In this document: piece after piece, positions 16,901 to 24,690 of the stretch
Layout of the letters: the number at the start of each line of letters is the position of its first letter
Position numbering within the stretch: position 1 is the stretch's first letter
Assembly: GCA_030917395.1 (NCBI GenBank)
Contig: JAUPUU010000247.1
Coordinates: 1 to 40,455 of the forward strand
Reading direction: 5' to 3'
DNA: 40,455 nt
From: Cyanobacteriota bacterium erpe_2018_sw_21hr_WHONDRS-SW48-000092_B_bin.40
GTDB lineage: Bacteria; Cyanobacteriota; Vampirovibrionia; Obscuribacterales; Obscuribacteraceae
Notes under the pieces: model-generated
Database searches by the model: none
What the model was told of the DNA's origin: nothing
Seen by the model: only the letters and a program-made list of their open reading frames with translations
Program-made: the position numbers and the translations under genes

Positions 16901-17139
16901 GAGGCAGGCACGACCAAGCGCTTTCTGTGCTTGAAATCTTTGACCTGCCGCCCGCTGGCGTCTTGCGCCGAGGCTGGCTGGCTTGGGTTGTAGGCCAAAA
17001 AAGTAGATAAGGAGAGGGCGAGCAGGCCCAGACCGGTCATTTGCGCTGTGGTCAGGCAAGAGAAGGGCGGCGCCGCACAACTAGATTGCTTTTCGCGCTG
17101 GATTTGCCCTTGAGCCGTTAGGTTTTTAGCTTGTTTCAA
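13945..17139 (-). CDS. Large exported TPR protein with Ala/Gln-rich disordered region
   Basis: It encodes 1064 residues; TTG start at 17139 in a weak context. A hydrophobic segment (MTGLGLLALSLSTFLAYNPSQPASA, about residues 34-58) acts as signal or anchor. Residues ~60-190 are polar/Pro-rich. Residues ~190-530 contain at least six TPR-type helical pairs (for example the units around YDEAVIEYSAAAKLKP, KYFQDALELNPNSEPALRELG, ANADLTRALVINSSDKEA). Residues ~540-900 are low-complexity Ala/Ser/Thr/Pro. Residues ~900-960 are a Gln/Met-rich stretch with coiled-coil character. The last ~100 residues look like a beta-sandwich (VQLKVLLINETGQEIKLP, then GASVTGTIKIAG). It is probably a periplasmic or cell-surface scaffold. 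No enzymatic motif visible. Confidence 0.78.
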   Translation of the reverse strand: MKQAKNLTAQGQIQREKQSSCAAPPFSCLTTAQMTGLGLLALSLSTFLAYNPSQPASAQDASGRQVKDFKHRKRLVVPASENVRRIDYQSLPGRDSLMLPTYVPKFPPAGAGGSQRYTNGSGQTPGSDPYASGLPQTNNNQDGMLGGELSATAESLSSTTTVHKPIGRTSRAGLTPPPPPIKSSLLPHSLTKELPNKTATAPHTTTTALSQQKVAQVKAQADALVKKGKPAEAQSLLSGYLKTNPNEKTLSTELSKISLQRAQGHAKAGNHEAATEQARLAITHGEHAPEIAQAAHTTLNSSLQKIGVKANAPEDRFDLGTKLMGQARYDEAVIEYSAAAKLKPTVEAYLGAGGAAMKGGHQLQAKKYFQDALELNPNSEPALRELGIARYHLKDYAGANADLTRALVINSSDKEAASTLLELWHHQVASRPTDANSHLGLARAYQVAGDLPAAQNEYKTVVKIHPQHPNLPAARQSFKLAYAKQEAGKAYDLAKTLESQGSLLSAYQKASEAVHLYPSEARYQSYCAQLAAKMQAAAQNPTAANALNQQSTLIPGSTPEAPPVLIPTAQAIGLAPAAVPGASVTPLGTASGNQQLSTDSQVNSMSNFLVSLRNFTMQQQNQIQAAEDSSIWKAGTSLKKPLLPGLGGEEAADTAIASAPSGIPVAAAATAATAPQSNSVADVLKNAALALANTNSSASVANTVAPASATAATSATVSPAASSVASAAPSTVAAAAQPNSYASWAMQAQETYKTSGIGSLASMTAGSAPALLTGKLKTINKQDLVTAAQKAASRFTTKPATAAKATAQPAAATSTSAQVAPAYNTAYSAVPMPSPVPIEAPPQSQAAYMQGGYQASPQLAAQQIASQQLATQPMASPQYDQISQMNSLQTNNQQLQAQLSQANSYIQQLQSRNAPAQSMPPQMMPGQQAIPSQQMMANQQVLASQQAMPGQQMGQPSGSVRLLLQGVKAAKDDVQLKVLLINETGQEIKLPSNLKASVRSSSQGERQGKASFSGKTVNPGASVTGTIKIAGSNLDPTADVLIPASSLAVVGMGDLHLTVPISQR

Positions 17140-17448
17140 TTTCGATTCGCCATTGGTGTGTACAGGTTACCCCGCCATGTAATTGTAGTGCCTGGTGCTT
17201 GACATGCATAGGTGGTAGATATACTACAACGCCTGCACAGCTGCGTAATCTCCCCACCCTCCGTGGCCGCTAGCGCTCAATTTTATAGAATAAGTTTTAA
17301 TCAAGCCTTCTTAACCTTTTATCTTATAGATGCGGTTTTGCCTTACACTTGATAAGTTTATTGCTATGTCTAGATATATTTGCTGATTTCCGTTTGTTCG
17401 GCTTGAGCGTTCTGGACAATTTAGAGTCAACGTGTCAGAGAAAAATAA
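17140..17448. other. Divergent intergenic region between the TPR gene and adhE
   Basis: A 309-bp non-coding region between two divergent genes. It holds TTGACA (17199-17204) with TATACT 15 bp later on the plus strand, a second promoter-like pair nearer adhE (annotated separately) and an AT-rich block at 17280-17340. The long spacing to adhE allows upstream control such as redox or oxygen regulation, but I see no clear operator palindrome. Confidence 0.5.
17349..17376 (+). promoter_or_regulatory. Candidate sigma-70-type promoter for adhE
   Basis: TTGATA (17349-17354) and TAGATA (17371-17376) are separated by 16 bp, placing the transcription start about 65 nt before the adhE ATG. The match is reasonable but not strong, and AT-rich sequence makes chance hits likely. 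Confidence 0.35.
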
Positions 17449-20064
17449 ATGACTGTATCGTCCGAACAAGAGTTGATGCTCACCCAACGCGCTAATCACC
17501 TGGTGCGTCAAGCTCGTCTAGCAGCAGCAGTTTTCACTCAATATTCTCAAGAAAAAGTCGACAAAATCGTCAGAGCAATGACTGCTGCCGCCATTGAAAA
17601 TGCTGGTAAGTTGGCGCTGATGGCCCATCAAGAGACCCGTATGGGTGTCACTGAAGACAAGATATTGAAGAATCTTGTCGCTTCAGAATTTCTCTATCAC
17701 CAGATCAAAGATAAACGTTCAGTCGGTGTTACCCGCGAATTTCCTGACTTGAATATGGTTGAAGTAGCCGAACCTATGGGTGTAATTTTTGCCCTGGCTC
17801 CGGTGACCAACCCTACTTCAACAGTTATCTTCAAGAGCATTTGTTGCGCCAAGACTCGCAACACCGTTATTTTTAGTGCTCACTTGATGGCGGCAGAATC
17901 TTCCAACTATGCTGCCAAAATTATGTACGAAGCCGCTCTAGCAGCAGGCGCACCTAAAGGCTTTATCACCTGGGTCGACAAATCTTCGCGTTTGCGCCGC
18001 ACTAGCGAACTATTGATGAGCCATCCTGAAGTTGATTTGATCTTCGCCACCGGCGGAACGCAAATGGTCAAAGCTGCCTACAGCTCTGGCAAGCCAGCTC
18101 TTGGTGTTGGTCCTGGTAATACTCCTGTTTATGTGCACAAAAGCGCCAATGTGCTTTCTGCTGCCATGGACATTATTATCTCTAAGACTTTCGACAATGG
18201 TACAGAATGCCCTTCTGAACAGACTCTTGTAATTGACAGAGAAGTTTCAGAGCAGCTTCTCAACGAATTTAAACGACTTGGCTGCCACCTGTGCACCCAA
18301 GAAGAAGTAGAAAAAGTTTCTGACTTGATCATTGATAGCCGCAGTGGTGGCATCAACTACAAGCTAGTGGGGCAGCCCGCTAACCTGATTGCTGATCAAG
18401 CCGGATTGAACATTACTCAACCAATTAAGATGTTACTTTGCCCTCTTAATGGCGAATTGCGGCATCACAAACTGGCCATAGAAAAACTGATGCCAGTGCT
18501 TGGCTATGTCATTGTCGATTCAGTCAATGAAGGTATCAACAAAGCTCTAGACATCAACTACGCTGGCGGTACTGGTCACACGGCAGGTATCTTCTGCGAA
18601 GACGATGATGTTATCGAACGCTTCTCTGATGCTATCAATGCTGGTCGTATTATCGTCAACTCGCCTGCTTCAATTGGTGGCCTTGGTGGTGTTTATAACC
18701 ACCTTAATACAACATTGAGCTTCGGTTGTGGCACTGGCGGTGGCAATATCACCACCGATAACGTTGGCATCAAGAATTTGATCAACTTCAAGCGAGTGCC
18801 GCGCAGAAGAAACTATGTCATTAGTTTCCAGACCACCAAAAATATCTATATCAACCCAGGTTCTATCGATCATTTGAAGAGCTTGAAGTGTCAGAGTGCC
18901 TTCATCATCACTTCGCGCAGTGCTTCTCGCCGTGGCCATCTGGCTCAGGTAACTGAGCGTCTGCCGCAAGATTGCCATGTTGATGTTTTCAGCGATATGG
19001 GCCCAGAACCTGATTTCGCCATGATTCAGCGAGTTGTCGCTGCCATGCGTCATAGTCAGCCTGACACTGTTATCGCCCTGGGCGGTGGCTCGGTGCTCGA
19101 TGCCGCTAAGATTGTTCGGCTCTTCTATGATTATCCAGAATTGAAAATCTCAGAAATTGCTGTGAATTTCCTTGATTTCCACCACCGTATGATTGAGTTT
19201 CCAAAAGATATGAAAACTCAACTGGTGGCAATTCCAACCACCTCTGGTACTGGCTCTGAAGTAACACCATTTGCTGTGCTTAAAGATGGCCATCGCAAGA
19301 TTTCGTTGATTGACGAATGCTTGCTGCCTGATGTTGCCATTATCGATGCCCACCTCACGCGCAGTTTGCCGCCTGATATCACTGGCGATACTGCCTTCGA
19401 TGCTCTCACCCATGCTCTAGAAGCGCTAGTTTCAACCTTCTCGTCTGATTACACCGACGGGCTAGCGTTAGAAGCATTGCGTTTGATATTTGAATCGTTG
19501 CCAGAGACATTGAAGAATCCCAACAATGTTCTCTATCGCCACAAGTTGCATAACGCTGCCACCCTGGCTGGTATGGCAATTGGTAATGCCTCGGTTGGCG
19601 TCAACCACGCCCTGGCCCATGCTCTTGGCGCTCGCTTCGATATTCCTCATGGCCGCGCTAACGGTGCCTTCTTGCTTTCAACCATTGAATACAACGCCCA
19701 GATTCCTTCTAAGTTTGTTTCAATTCCTTGCTATCCACTCTGGGTCGCCGATCGCAAGTACGCTCGTGCTGCTCAGTTCATTGGTTTAACCGTCGAGCCA
19801 ATCGAAGGCGAAACTGAAGAAGCTAAAGGATTGAGACTGGTACACAAGCTCAGACAAGCTGTATACGATTTGGCCAAGCTGGCTAAGCAACCACTTTCAA
19901 TTGCCGAACTGGGTATTCCGCTCGAAACCTATATGGCGGCTATTCCTGAACTTACTGAAATCGCCTTTAGCGATATGAGTATCCGCACCAACCCCAGATA
20001 TACCCTGGCTCCAGAAGTGGCTCAATTGTTTGCCAATGCTTATACGCCGCGCGAGAGACCATAA
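17449..20064 (+). CDS. adhE: Bifunctional acetaldehyde-CoA/alcohol dehydrogenase AdhE
   Basis: It encodes 871 residues, close to E. coli AdhE (891). The N-terminal aldehyde dehydrogenase half (1-440) has EPMGVIFALAPVTNPTST and catalytic Cys254 in NGTECPSEQ. A Gly-rich linker (FGCGTGGGNITTDNVG) joins it to the iron-dependent alcohol dehydrogenase half (~455-871), with ALGGGSVLDAAK, IPTTSGTGSEVTPF and iron ligands Asp651, His655, His720 and His734. It reduces acetyl-CoA via acetaldehyde to ethanol, regenerating two NAD+, in cytosolic spirosome filaments. This marks a fermentative mode, or ethanol use in reverse. The ribosome site is weak (AGAGAA). It has its own upstream region and the STAS gene follows after 55 bp. 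Confidence 0.96.
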   Translation: MTVSSEQELMLTQRANHLVRQARLAAAVFTQYSQEKVDKIVRAMTAAAIENAGKLALMAHQETRMGVTEDKILKNLVASEFLYHQIKDKRSVGVTREFPDLNMVEVAEPMGVIFALAPVTNPTSTVIFKSICCAKTRNTVIFSAHLMAAESSNYAAKIMYEAALAAGAPKGFITWVDKSSRLRRTSELLMSHPEVDLIFATGGTQMVKAAYSSGKPALGVGPGNTPVYVHKSANVLSAAMDIIISKTFDNGTECPSEQTLVIDREVSEQLLNEFKRLGCHLCTQEEVEKVSDLIIDSRSGGINYKLVGQPANLIADQAGLNITQPIKMLLCPLNGELRHHKLAIEKLMPVLGYVIVDSVNEGINKALDINYAGGTGHTAGIFCEDDDVIERFSDAINAGRIIVNSPASIGGLGGVYNHLNTTLSFGCGTGGGNITTDNVGIKNLINFKRVPRRRNYVISFQTTKNIYINPGSIDHLKSLKCQSAFIITSRSASRRGHLAQVTERLPQDCHVDVFSDMGPEPDFAMIQRVVAAMRHSQPDTVIALGGGSVLDAAKIVRLFYDYPELKISEIAVNFLDFHHRMIEFPKDMKTQLVAIPTTSGTGSEVTPFAVLKDGHRKISLIDECLLPDVAIIDAHLTRSLPPDITGDTAFDALTHALEALVSTFSSDYTDGLALEALRLIFESLPETLKNPNNVLYRHKLHNAATLAGMAIGNASVGVNHALAHALGARFDIPHGRANGAFLLSTIEYNAQIPSKFVSIPCYPLWVADRKYARAAQFIGLTVEPIEGETEEAKGLRLVHKLRQAVYDLAKLAKQPLSIAELGIPLETYMAAIPELTEIAFSDMSIRTNPRYTLAPEVAQLFANAYTPRERP

Positions 20065-20119
20065 ATCTAGGCAAGTAGAGTACCAGGCAAGTAGAGAAGG
20101 AAAATAGGACTAGAAAATC

Positions 20120-20443
20120 ATGGCTGAGCCAACTAAAGAAACAAGAAAGCTAGAGAAGATTCGCATATTGGGCGAGTTAGAGCGTGGTCTTGATGATGTT
20201 GATAAAGTTTTGGCCACAGGCAAAACCGACATTGAGCTAGATTTTTCTGCCTGTACTTTTATTTCAGTTGATGGCTTAGAGTGGTTAGAAGAGTTCTTAT
20301 TGAGAGCTGATTCACTGAAGTCTTCAGTTAAGTTCGTAAACGTTCAATCACCTGTCTACAAAGTTTTCAAAGTCGCTCACATCGATAGCTTGATGCGCGC
20401 TTGTGGTTCTCCTAGTCAGGATGCCCAAGGATTGGTTTGCTAA
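20120..20443 (+). CDS. STAS-domain protein (MlaB/anti-sigma antagonist-like)
   Basis: It encodes 107 residues, ATG with AGGA 10 nt upstream. A single STAS fold covers residues ~15-95, with core IELDFSACTFISVDGLEWL. In anti-sigma antagonists this loop reads DSSG with a phosphorylated serine; here it is SVDG, with Asp51 at the phosphosite, so kinase control is unlikely as in MlaB-type proteins. Its stop overlaps the start of an ABC ATPase gene, and a MlaC-like gene lies downstream. The best guess is a small cytosolic subunit that binds and regulates the ABC ATPase, as MlaB does for MlaF. A stand-alone anti-sigma antagonist is the alternative. Confidence 0.75.
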   Translation: MAEPTKETRKLEKIRILGELERGLDDVDKVLATGKTDIELDFSACTFISVDGLEWLEEFLLRADSLKSSVKFVNVQSPVYKVFKVAHIDSLMRACGSPSQDAQGLVC

Positions 20444-21423
20444 GTTCAGGCACTCAAGCTTCAGTTTCAGCCCGCAATTTGACCAAACAATTCGGTCAGA
20501 GATTGTCTGTTGATAATCTCAATTTGAATATTTACCCCGGAGAGTTGTACGCTCTCTTGGGTGACAATGGTGCGGGTAAAACCACCACCATCAGCATGCT
20601 CACAACTCTCCTTCCGCCCAGCTCAGGAGAGTTTTTCATTTGTGGCTTCAACGGCCTCACCCAGGCCGAAAAAATCAAAGGCTGCTTCGGTGTAGTGTCG
20701 CAAGATCTAGCTGTCTACAATGAGCTAACACCCTACGAAAATCTCAAATTTCTTTCTGACCTTTATGGCTTGCCCAAGAAAGTGGCTGAAGAGCGCATCG
20801 AGAAACTACTGCGCCGAGCCGGTTTGGTTGATCGCTTAAACGATCGCACTGAAAATCTTTCTGGTGGCATGATGCGCCGTTTGGCTATCGCCTGCGCCAT
20901 GATTAATGAACCGAAAGTGCTATTCATGGACGAGCCTACTGTTGGTTTAGATCCCGCTGCCCGCCGCCTGATCTGGGCCACCTTGAAAGAGCTAAAGAGC
21001 GCTGGCGTTACTATTTTGCTGACAACACACTATTTAGAAGAAGCCGAACTATTGGCCGATCGCATTGGCATCATTCGCTCTGGCCGTCTGACAATCGAAG
21101 GCACAGTGCCTGAGTTAGCTCAACGCATTCGCGGCATGCGCGGTATTTCTATCAGGTTGGTGCAAGAGTGCGCTGTTGATTCGGCCCCCATTGCCTCGGC
21201 CATTGATTTGCTTAAGTCAAAATTTGACCTGGAAGTGCGCCTCGATAATTTGCGCAATACCATTTATTTGACTCAGCTAGCTGACGACGATGTTGAGCAC
21301 TATCATAAAGAAGTCTTTGCCTGGCTCTATCAAGAGAATATTCCCTTCCTGCGCTTCGCTACCGGTGAGCCTAATTTAGAAGAAGTGTTCTTGGCTGTCT
21401 CAAAAGATGAGGTGGCCAAATGA
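20437..21423 (+). CDS. ABC transporter ATP-binding protein (DrrA/CcmA-type)
   Basis: TTG start with AAGGA 5 nt upstream, overlapping the STAS stop by 7 nt. Walker A is GDNGAGKTT (42-50), the Q-loop region is VVSQD, the signature is LSGGM (141-145), Walker B is VLFMDEPTVGLDP (161-173) and the switch His is in TTHYLEEAE. Residues ~220-328 are the C-terminal extension usual in exporters of the DrrA/NodI class. It powers the ABC-2 permease encoded next, with which it overlaps by 4 nt (ATGA). Export rather than import is expected from the family. Substrate not readable from sequence; the STAS and MlaC-like neighbours point to a lipid or other envelope component. Confidence 0.92.
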   Translation: MLSSGTQASVSARNLTKQFGQRLSVDNLNLNIYPGELYALLGDNGAGKTTTISMLTTLLPPSSGEFFICGFNGLTQAEKIKGCFGVVSQDLAVYNELTPYENLKFLSDLYGLPKKVAEERIEKLLRRAGLVDRLNDRTENLSGGMMRRLAIACAMINEPKVLFMDEPTVGLDPAARRLIWATLKELKSAGVTILLTTHYLEEAELLADRIGIIRSGRLTIEGTVPELAQRIRGMRGISIRLVQECAVDSAPIASAIDLLKSKFDLEVRLDNLRNTIYLTQLADDDVEHYHKEVFAWLYQENIPFLRFATGEPNLEEVFLAVSKDEVAK

Positions 21424-22466
21424 TGCATGCGATTTTAGCGATCATGTACAAAGACATCTTGCAGTGGACCCGACGCCCTCTTTATTTTGGCGCAAGCGTG
21501 ATGCTCGCCATTCTTATTTTAGTTTGTGTTGGCAATACTATATCTGGTGCCAATGATATGCCTTTCGGCCTTTACGACCCGGCCGGCATTAGCGAACTAT
21601 CAAAGCACCTGACCGACACCAAGCGCTTTAGAGTGCGCATCTATGACGATTTGGAGAAAGCAAAAGGCGACCTCGCCCGAGAGAAAATCGTTGCCCTGGC
21701 TAATGTTTCGCAAGACCCCCTAGAAGATTCGGTACAAATTCTCTCTGGTGGAAATAATCCTCTAATTGATGATCAAATCGCCATGGGCTTGCTGGCCGTG
21801 CTCACTCAGCGCGCCAAAGAACTAAACATTCCCCTTCATTCTGCAGCGCTCTTTCAAGTCAACTTTGGTTTGCGTGACTATATAACATCTGGTCTGGTGG
21901 CTTATCTCTGCTATGTGCTCGCCTCGATGAATGTAGGCTTTAGCTGGATATATGAATGGATGGAGCGCACCTACCGCCAGATTGTTTTTGCCCCTGGTGG
22001 ACTCAATGCCGCTATTGTGGCCAAAACTTTAACTGTTACTCTTGAGGCCTCTCTGGTTCTCTGGCTAGCCCTGGGCATCACTTCGCCCATCGTTGGCTTT
22101 ACCCTGGGCGGCAACTTCTTCGGCCTTCTTGGGGCTACGGTTTTGTCGGTCTTTACCTTCGCCTGCATTGGCCTTTGTTTCGCATGTGTACTGAAAACCA
22201 TTAGAATTTACACAATGACTGTGTCAATTTTGGGGGTGGCACTGATGTTTGTGTCAGGCATCATCACCCCGGTCAAAGCGATGCCAGGCTGGGAACAGAA
22301 GCTGGCCATGGCGTTGCCGATGTATTACGCGGCAGACATCACCAAAGGGGTGATGTTAGGTATTCCCGCTGACTACACTCGTGATATCCTCATACTGATA
22401 AGTTGGTCGTTTGTCTCATTGTGGCTGGCCCGCTTTTTACTAATCCGCAGTAAGGCCTCTATTTAG
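21420..22466 (+). CDS. ABC-2 type permease
   Basis: The start ATGATG overlaps the ATPase stop. It has one N-terminal helix (~residues 20-40), a ~130-residue extracytoplasmic domain, then five C-terminal helices (from ~160 on) with the conserved ABC-2 segment MFVSGIITPVKAMPGWEQKLAMALPMYYAAD. This is the YhhJ/DrrB-like topology for exporters. It is not a MlaE-type permease, despite its MlaC-like neighbour. It forms the membrane channel for the ATPase encoded upstream. Confidence 0.9.
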   Translation: MMHAILAIMYKDILQWTRRPLYFGASVMLAILILVCVGNTISGANDMPFGLYDPAGISELSKHLTDTKRFRVRIYDDLEKAKGDLAREKIVALANVSQDPLEDSVQILSGGNNPLIDDQIAMGLLAVLTQRAKELNIPLHSAALFQVNFGLRDYITSGLVAYLCYVLASMNVGFSWIYEWMERTYRQIVFAPGGLNAAIVAKTLTVTLEASLVLWLALGITSPIVGFTLGGNFFGLLGATVLSVFTFACIGLCFACVLKTIRIYTMTVSILGVALMFVSGIITPVKAMPGWEQKLAMALPMYYAADITKGVMLGIPADYTRDILILISWSFVSLWLARFLLIRSKASI

Positions 22467-22475
22467 AGGGTTTTT
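22456..22475 (+). terminator. Weak intrinsic terminator or attenuator between permease and MlaC-like gene
   Basis: A 5-bp stem CCTCT/AGAGG with a 4-nt loop is followed by GTTTTT. It overlaps the permease stop codon, and the next gene starts 33 bp later with its own GGAGA ribosome site. It may reduce read-through rather than end the transcript. Confidence 0.35.
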
Positions 22476-22499
22476 CAGGCGGTAATCCGGAGATTCCTC

Positions 22500-23285
22500 T
22501 TGGCAAGATCTGCGTCTAAGTTCATTTATAGAACTTCAATGGCAACGGCTTTGCTTTGTCTAGCTGGAATGAATGCTGCTCATGCTGCTCCGGCTGGCCC
22601 AGGTTGGGCTGCGGTTGGGCAATTGCTGCAGACCTTTGATGGCGTTGGATCTTCTAAAGTTTCAAAGGCTGTTGCTAAAGTTGGCAGTGGGCCATCTAGC
22701 TTAATTGACTATCAAGAAATGTCGGTGCGTTGTCTTGGCAAAAAAGATTGGGATAGCTTGAGCGCTACCCAGCGCACTCAATTCATTGCTTCTCTCAAAG
22801 GCTTGGTTGAACAGCGGTACTATCCGCGGTGGCGCAAGATATTTGGCAAAGGTAAGGTTAGCTTTCAAGATGAGACTGCCCAAGGTGGCGACATCGTAGT
22901 GCGCACCAAGCTTTTGTTGGGCAAGAAAGAAGAGCTTCTCTCTTGGCGCGTCGCTGACCAGAGTGGTGCGCAAAAGATTGTTAGCTTGTCTGTCTCTAAC
23001 AGTGATCTTCTCGAACGCCTTAAATCGCGCATCAAAGCTCGTCAACAAAAAGTTGGTTTTGATGCATTGTTGGCCTGGATGAAAGGTCACAGCGGTGAAG
23101 ACATGGGCAGCTCTAGCGGCAGCGCGCTGGCTTCTGCTGGCGGTTCGCGTACTGGGTCAAGCAGCGGAAGCGCTGGAGCCAGTGGTTCTGCATCGGGCAC
23201 CGGGTCAAGCAGCATAGTGATGCCGCTTGCGGCGGTTCGCTCTCCTGGTCTCTCAGCTGGTGCCGCAGCTTCTATTTCTGACTAG
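22500..23285 (+). CDS. MlaC/Ttg2D-like periplasmic phospholipid-binding protein
   Basis: TTG start with GGAGA 6 nt upstream. Signal peptide residues 1-30, cleaved near AAHAAP. Residues ~70-200 follow the MlaC family pattern: DYQEMSVRCLGKKDWDSLS, QRTQFIASLKGLVEQRYYPRW, a beta-strand region with an internal GKKEELLSWRV, and the closing KVGFDALLAWMK. The family carries phospholipids between inner- and outer-membrane complexes. A ~60-residue Ser/Gly/Ala low-complexity tail follows, not usual for MlaC. No MlaD (MCE) or MlaE gene lies nearby; instead it follows an ABC-2 exporter and a STAS protein, so the route may be outward. Confidence 0.82.
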   Translation: MARSASKFIYRTSMATALLCLAGMNAAHAAPAGPGWAAVGQLLQTFDGVGSSKVSKAVAKVGSGPSSLIDYQEMSVRCLGKKDWDSLSATQRTQFIASLKGLVEQRYYPRWRKIFGKGKVSFQDETAQGGDIVVRTKLLLGKKEELLSWRVADQSGAQKIVSLSVSNSDLLERLKSRIKARQQKVGFDALLAWMKGHSGEDMGSSSGSALASAGGSRTGSSSGSAGASGSASGTGSSSIVMPLAAVRSPGLSAGAAASISD

Positions 23286-23341
23286 TCACTTCTACTTCTA
23301 ATTAGTATCTATCTCTAACTAGTAACTTTTGTCTCTGAAAA

Positions 23342-24103
23342 ATGATTCTCTCTAATTTAGTACAGGCCAAGTTGGTCAAGCGCTACAAGCGTTTTCTTGC
23401 TGATGTCGAATTGAAAGATGGCAGCGTTATCACGGCTCATTGCCCTAACCCCGGCAGCATGCTAGGCATGTGCGATGAGGGAATGAATGTTTATCTCAGC
23501 CATAGCGCCGACCCTAAGCGCAAGTTGCCTTGGACGCTCAAATTAGTTGAGTGCCCCAGTTCTCTAGTCGTGGTCGACACAATGTTGGCCAACAAGCTAT
23601 TCAAAGAGGCTTTTGAGCAGGGCGGATTGCCTGAGTTTGGTCGCTTTGATCAAATACTTGGCGAACAAGTATTTTCAGATAGCCGCTTCGATTTTCTGCT
23701 CAGTCACACAACTAGTGGTATCAAGTCGTGTTACGTTGAAGTAAAGTCTGCCACCATGTGGCAAGACGGCTGTGCTCTCTTTCCTGATGCCCGCACTGAA
23801 CGCGGCCGCAAACACCTTGCCACTTTGAGCAAAGCTGTCGCTGATGGCTTTGAGGCCTGTCAGTTTTACTTAGTTGGTCGCAGCGATGCCCAATCTTTTA
23901 ACACCGCTGATGATATCGACCCGCTCTATGGTCAGGCTCTGAAGTTGGCCCGGCAAAAAGGAGTGCAAGTGGCGGTGCGCGCTCTTGAGTTTACCTATGT
24001 GGACATGGACAAAGAGAAGATAGCTGCGGGCTTGCCCTTTGATATCGCTCTCACTGTGGCCGCGGTTGTGCCTGTGCTTTCATCTGGTCTAACAGATGGA
24101 TGA
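23342..24103 (+). CDS. sfsA: SfsA family nuclease-like protein
   Basis: It encodes 253 residues, close to E. coli SfsA (234), collinear throughout: KRYKRFLADVELKDG, AHCPNPGSMLGMC, DTMLANKLFKEAF, SRFDFLL, CYVEVKSATMW, FPDARTERGRKHL. The Asp in FDF with Glu and Lys in EVKS form a PD-(D/E)XK nuclease-like site. The protein was named for a sugar-fermentation phenotype and binds nucleic acid; its cell role is unsettled. ATG start with no clear ribosome site. It stands alone, 56 bp after the MlaC-like gene. Confidence 0.93.
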   Translation: MILSNLVQAKLVKRYKRFLADVELKDGSVITAHCPNPGSMLGMCDEGMNVYLSHSADPKRKLPWTLKLVECPSSLVVVDTMLANKLFKEAFEQGGLPEFGRFDQILGEQVFSDSRFDFLLSHTTSGIKSCYVEVKSATMWQDGCALFPDARTERGRKHLATLSKAVADGFEACQFYLVGRSDAQSFNTADDIDPLYGQALKLARQKGVQVAVRALEFTYVDMDKEKIAAGLPFDIALTVAAVVPVLSSGLTDG

Positions 24104-24246
24104 GCACTTGCTTCTAAATATTCATTGAAAGTGCACTTGGTCTCAACCTAAGTGATGATCTCCCTATTTTCCGGTTTATTAACTCCTCTTAAACTTGCCA
24201 ATCCAGCCTAGTTTTGGGGCTGATTTTTCTTTTGAGAGGTGTTCTT

Positions 24247-24603
24247 ATGTTTTCTTTTAAACTGATGCGAGTTGGTCTTGTTCTGCTGCTGCTCACCATT
24301 TGCTGCTGCGCTGCTGTTTCTGTCGGTGCTCAAGGCTTGGTAGGTGCGCCCGTGGATCCGCATGGGCAGCAGAGCTATGGCGTAGGTATTTGGGCTGGGC
24401 GTGACTATGATAGTGCTCGGGATATAGTGCGCATTGCCACTGGTGTTTCAGTGTTGCTCGCTTGTCTCATTGGCTGGTTTAGATCTCGAAAAGTTAGTGG
24501 GAAGAGGCTTGTGACAGAGCTTTTCTTGCTCGTGTTGTTTCCTCTGGCGGTTTATCTCAGCGGGGTCTACTCAATCAATAATATAGGCGGCATAGGTAGT
24601 TAA
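24247..24603 (+). CDS. Small exported/membrane protein of unknown function
   Basis: ATG 24247 is chosen because GAGAGGT is 6 nt upstream; an in-frame TTG at 24214 is not supported. It encodes 118 residues: a very hydrophobic Cys-rich leader (LVLLLLTICCCAAVSVGA), a short polar part (~25-57), then two more hydrophobic helices (about 58-75 and 85-103) flanking a basic loop (RSRKVSGKR). No family recognised. The arrangement, signal plus two helices, resembles a pilin-like or VirB2-like subunit only superficially. Confidence 0.65.
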   Translation: MFSFKLMRVGLVLLLLTICCCAAVSVGAQGLVGAPVDPHGQQSYGVGIWAGRDYDSARDIVRIATGVSVLLACLIGWFRSRKVSGKRLVTELFLLVLFPLAVYLSGVYSINNIGGIGS

Positions 24604-24690
24604 GGCATTGCTTCAATAGCTGGAAGTGAGGAGCAAAGCGAGTCGCTCAAGCGTTAGGAGACTCCTTTTCAGAGCATTGTGATTGCGGAG

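Noticed and set aside
17311-17511. Minus-strand ORF of 66 codons across the adhE start
   Set aside because: It overlaps the adhE coding start and promoter region, lacks a ribosome site and has no recognisable features.
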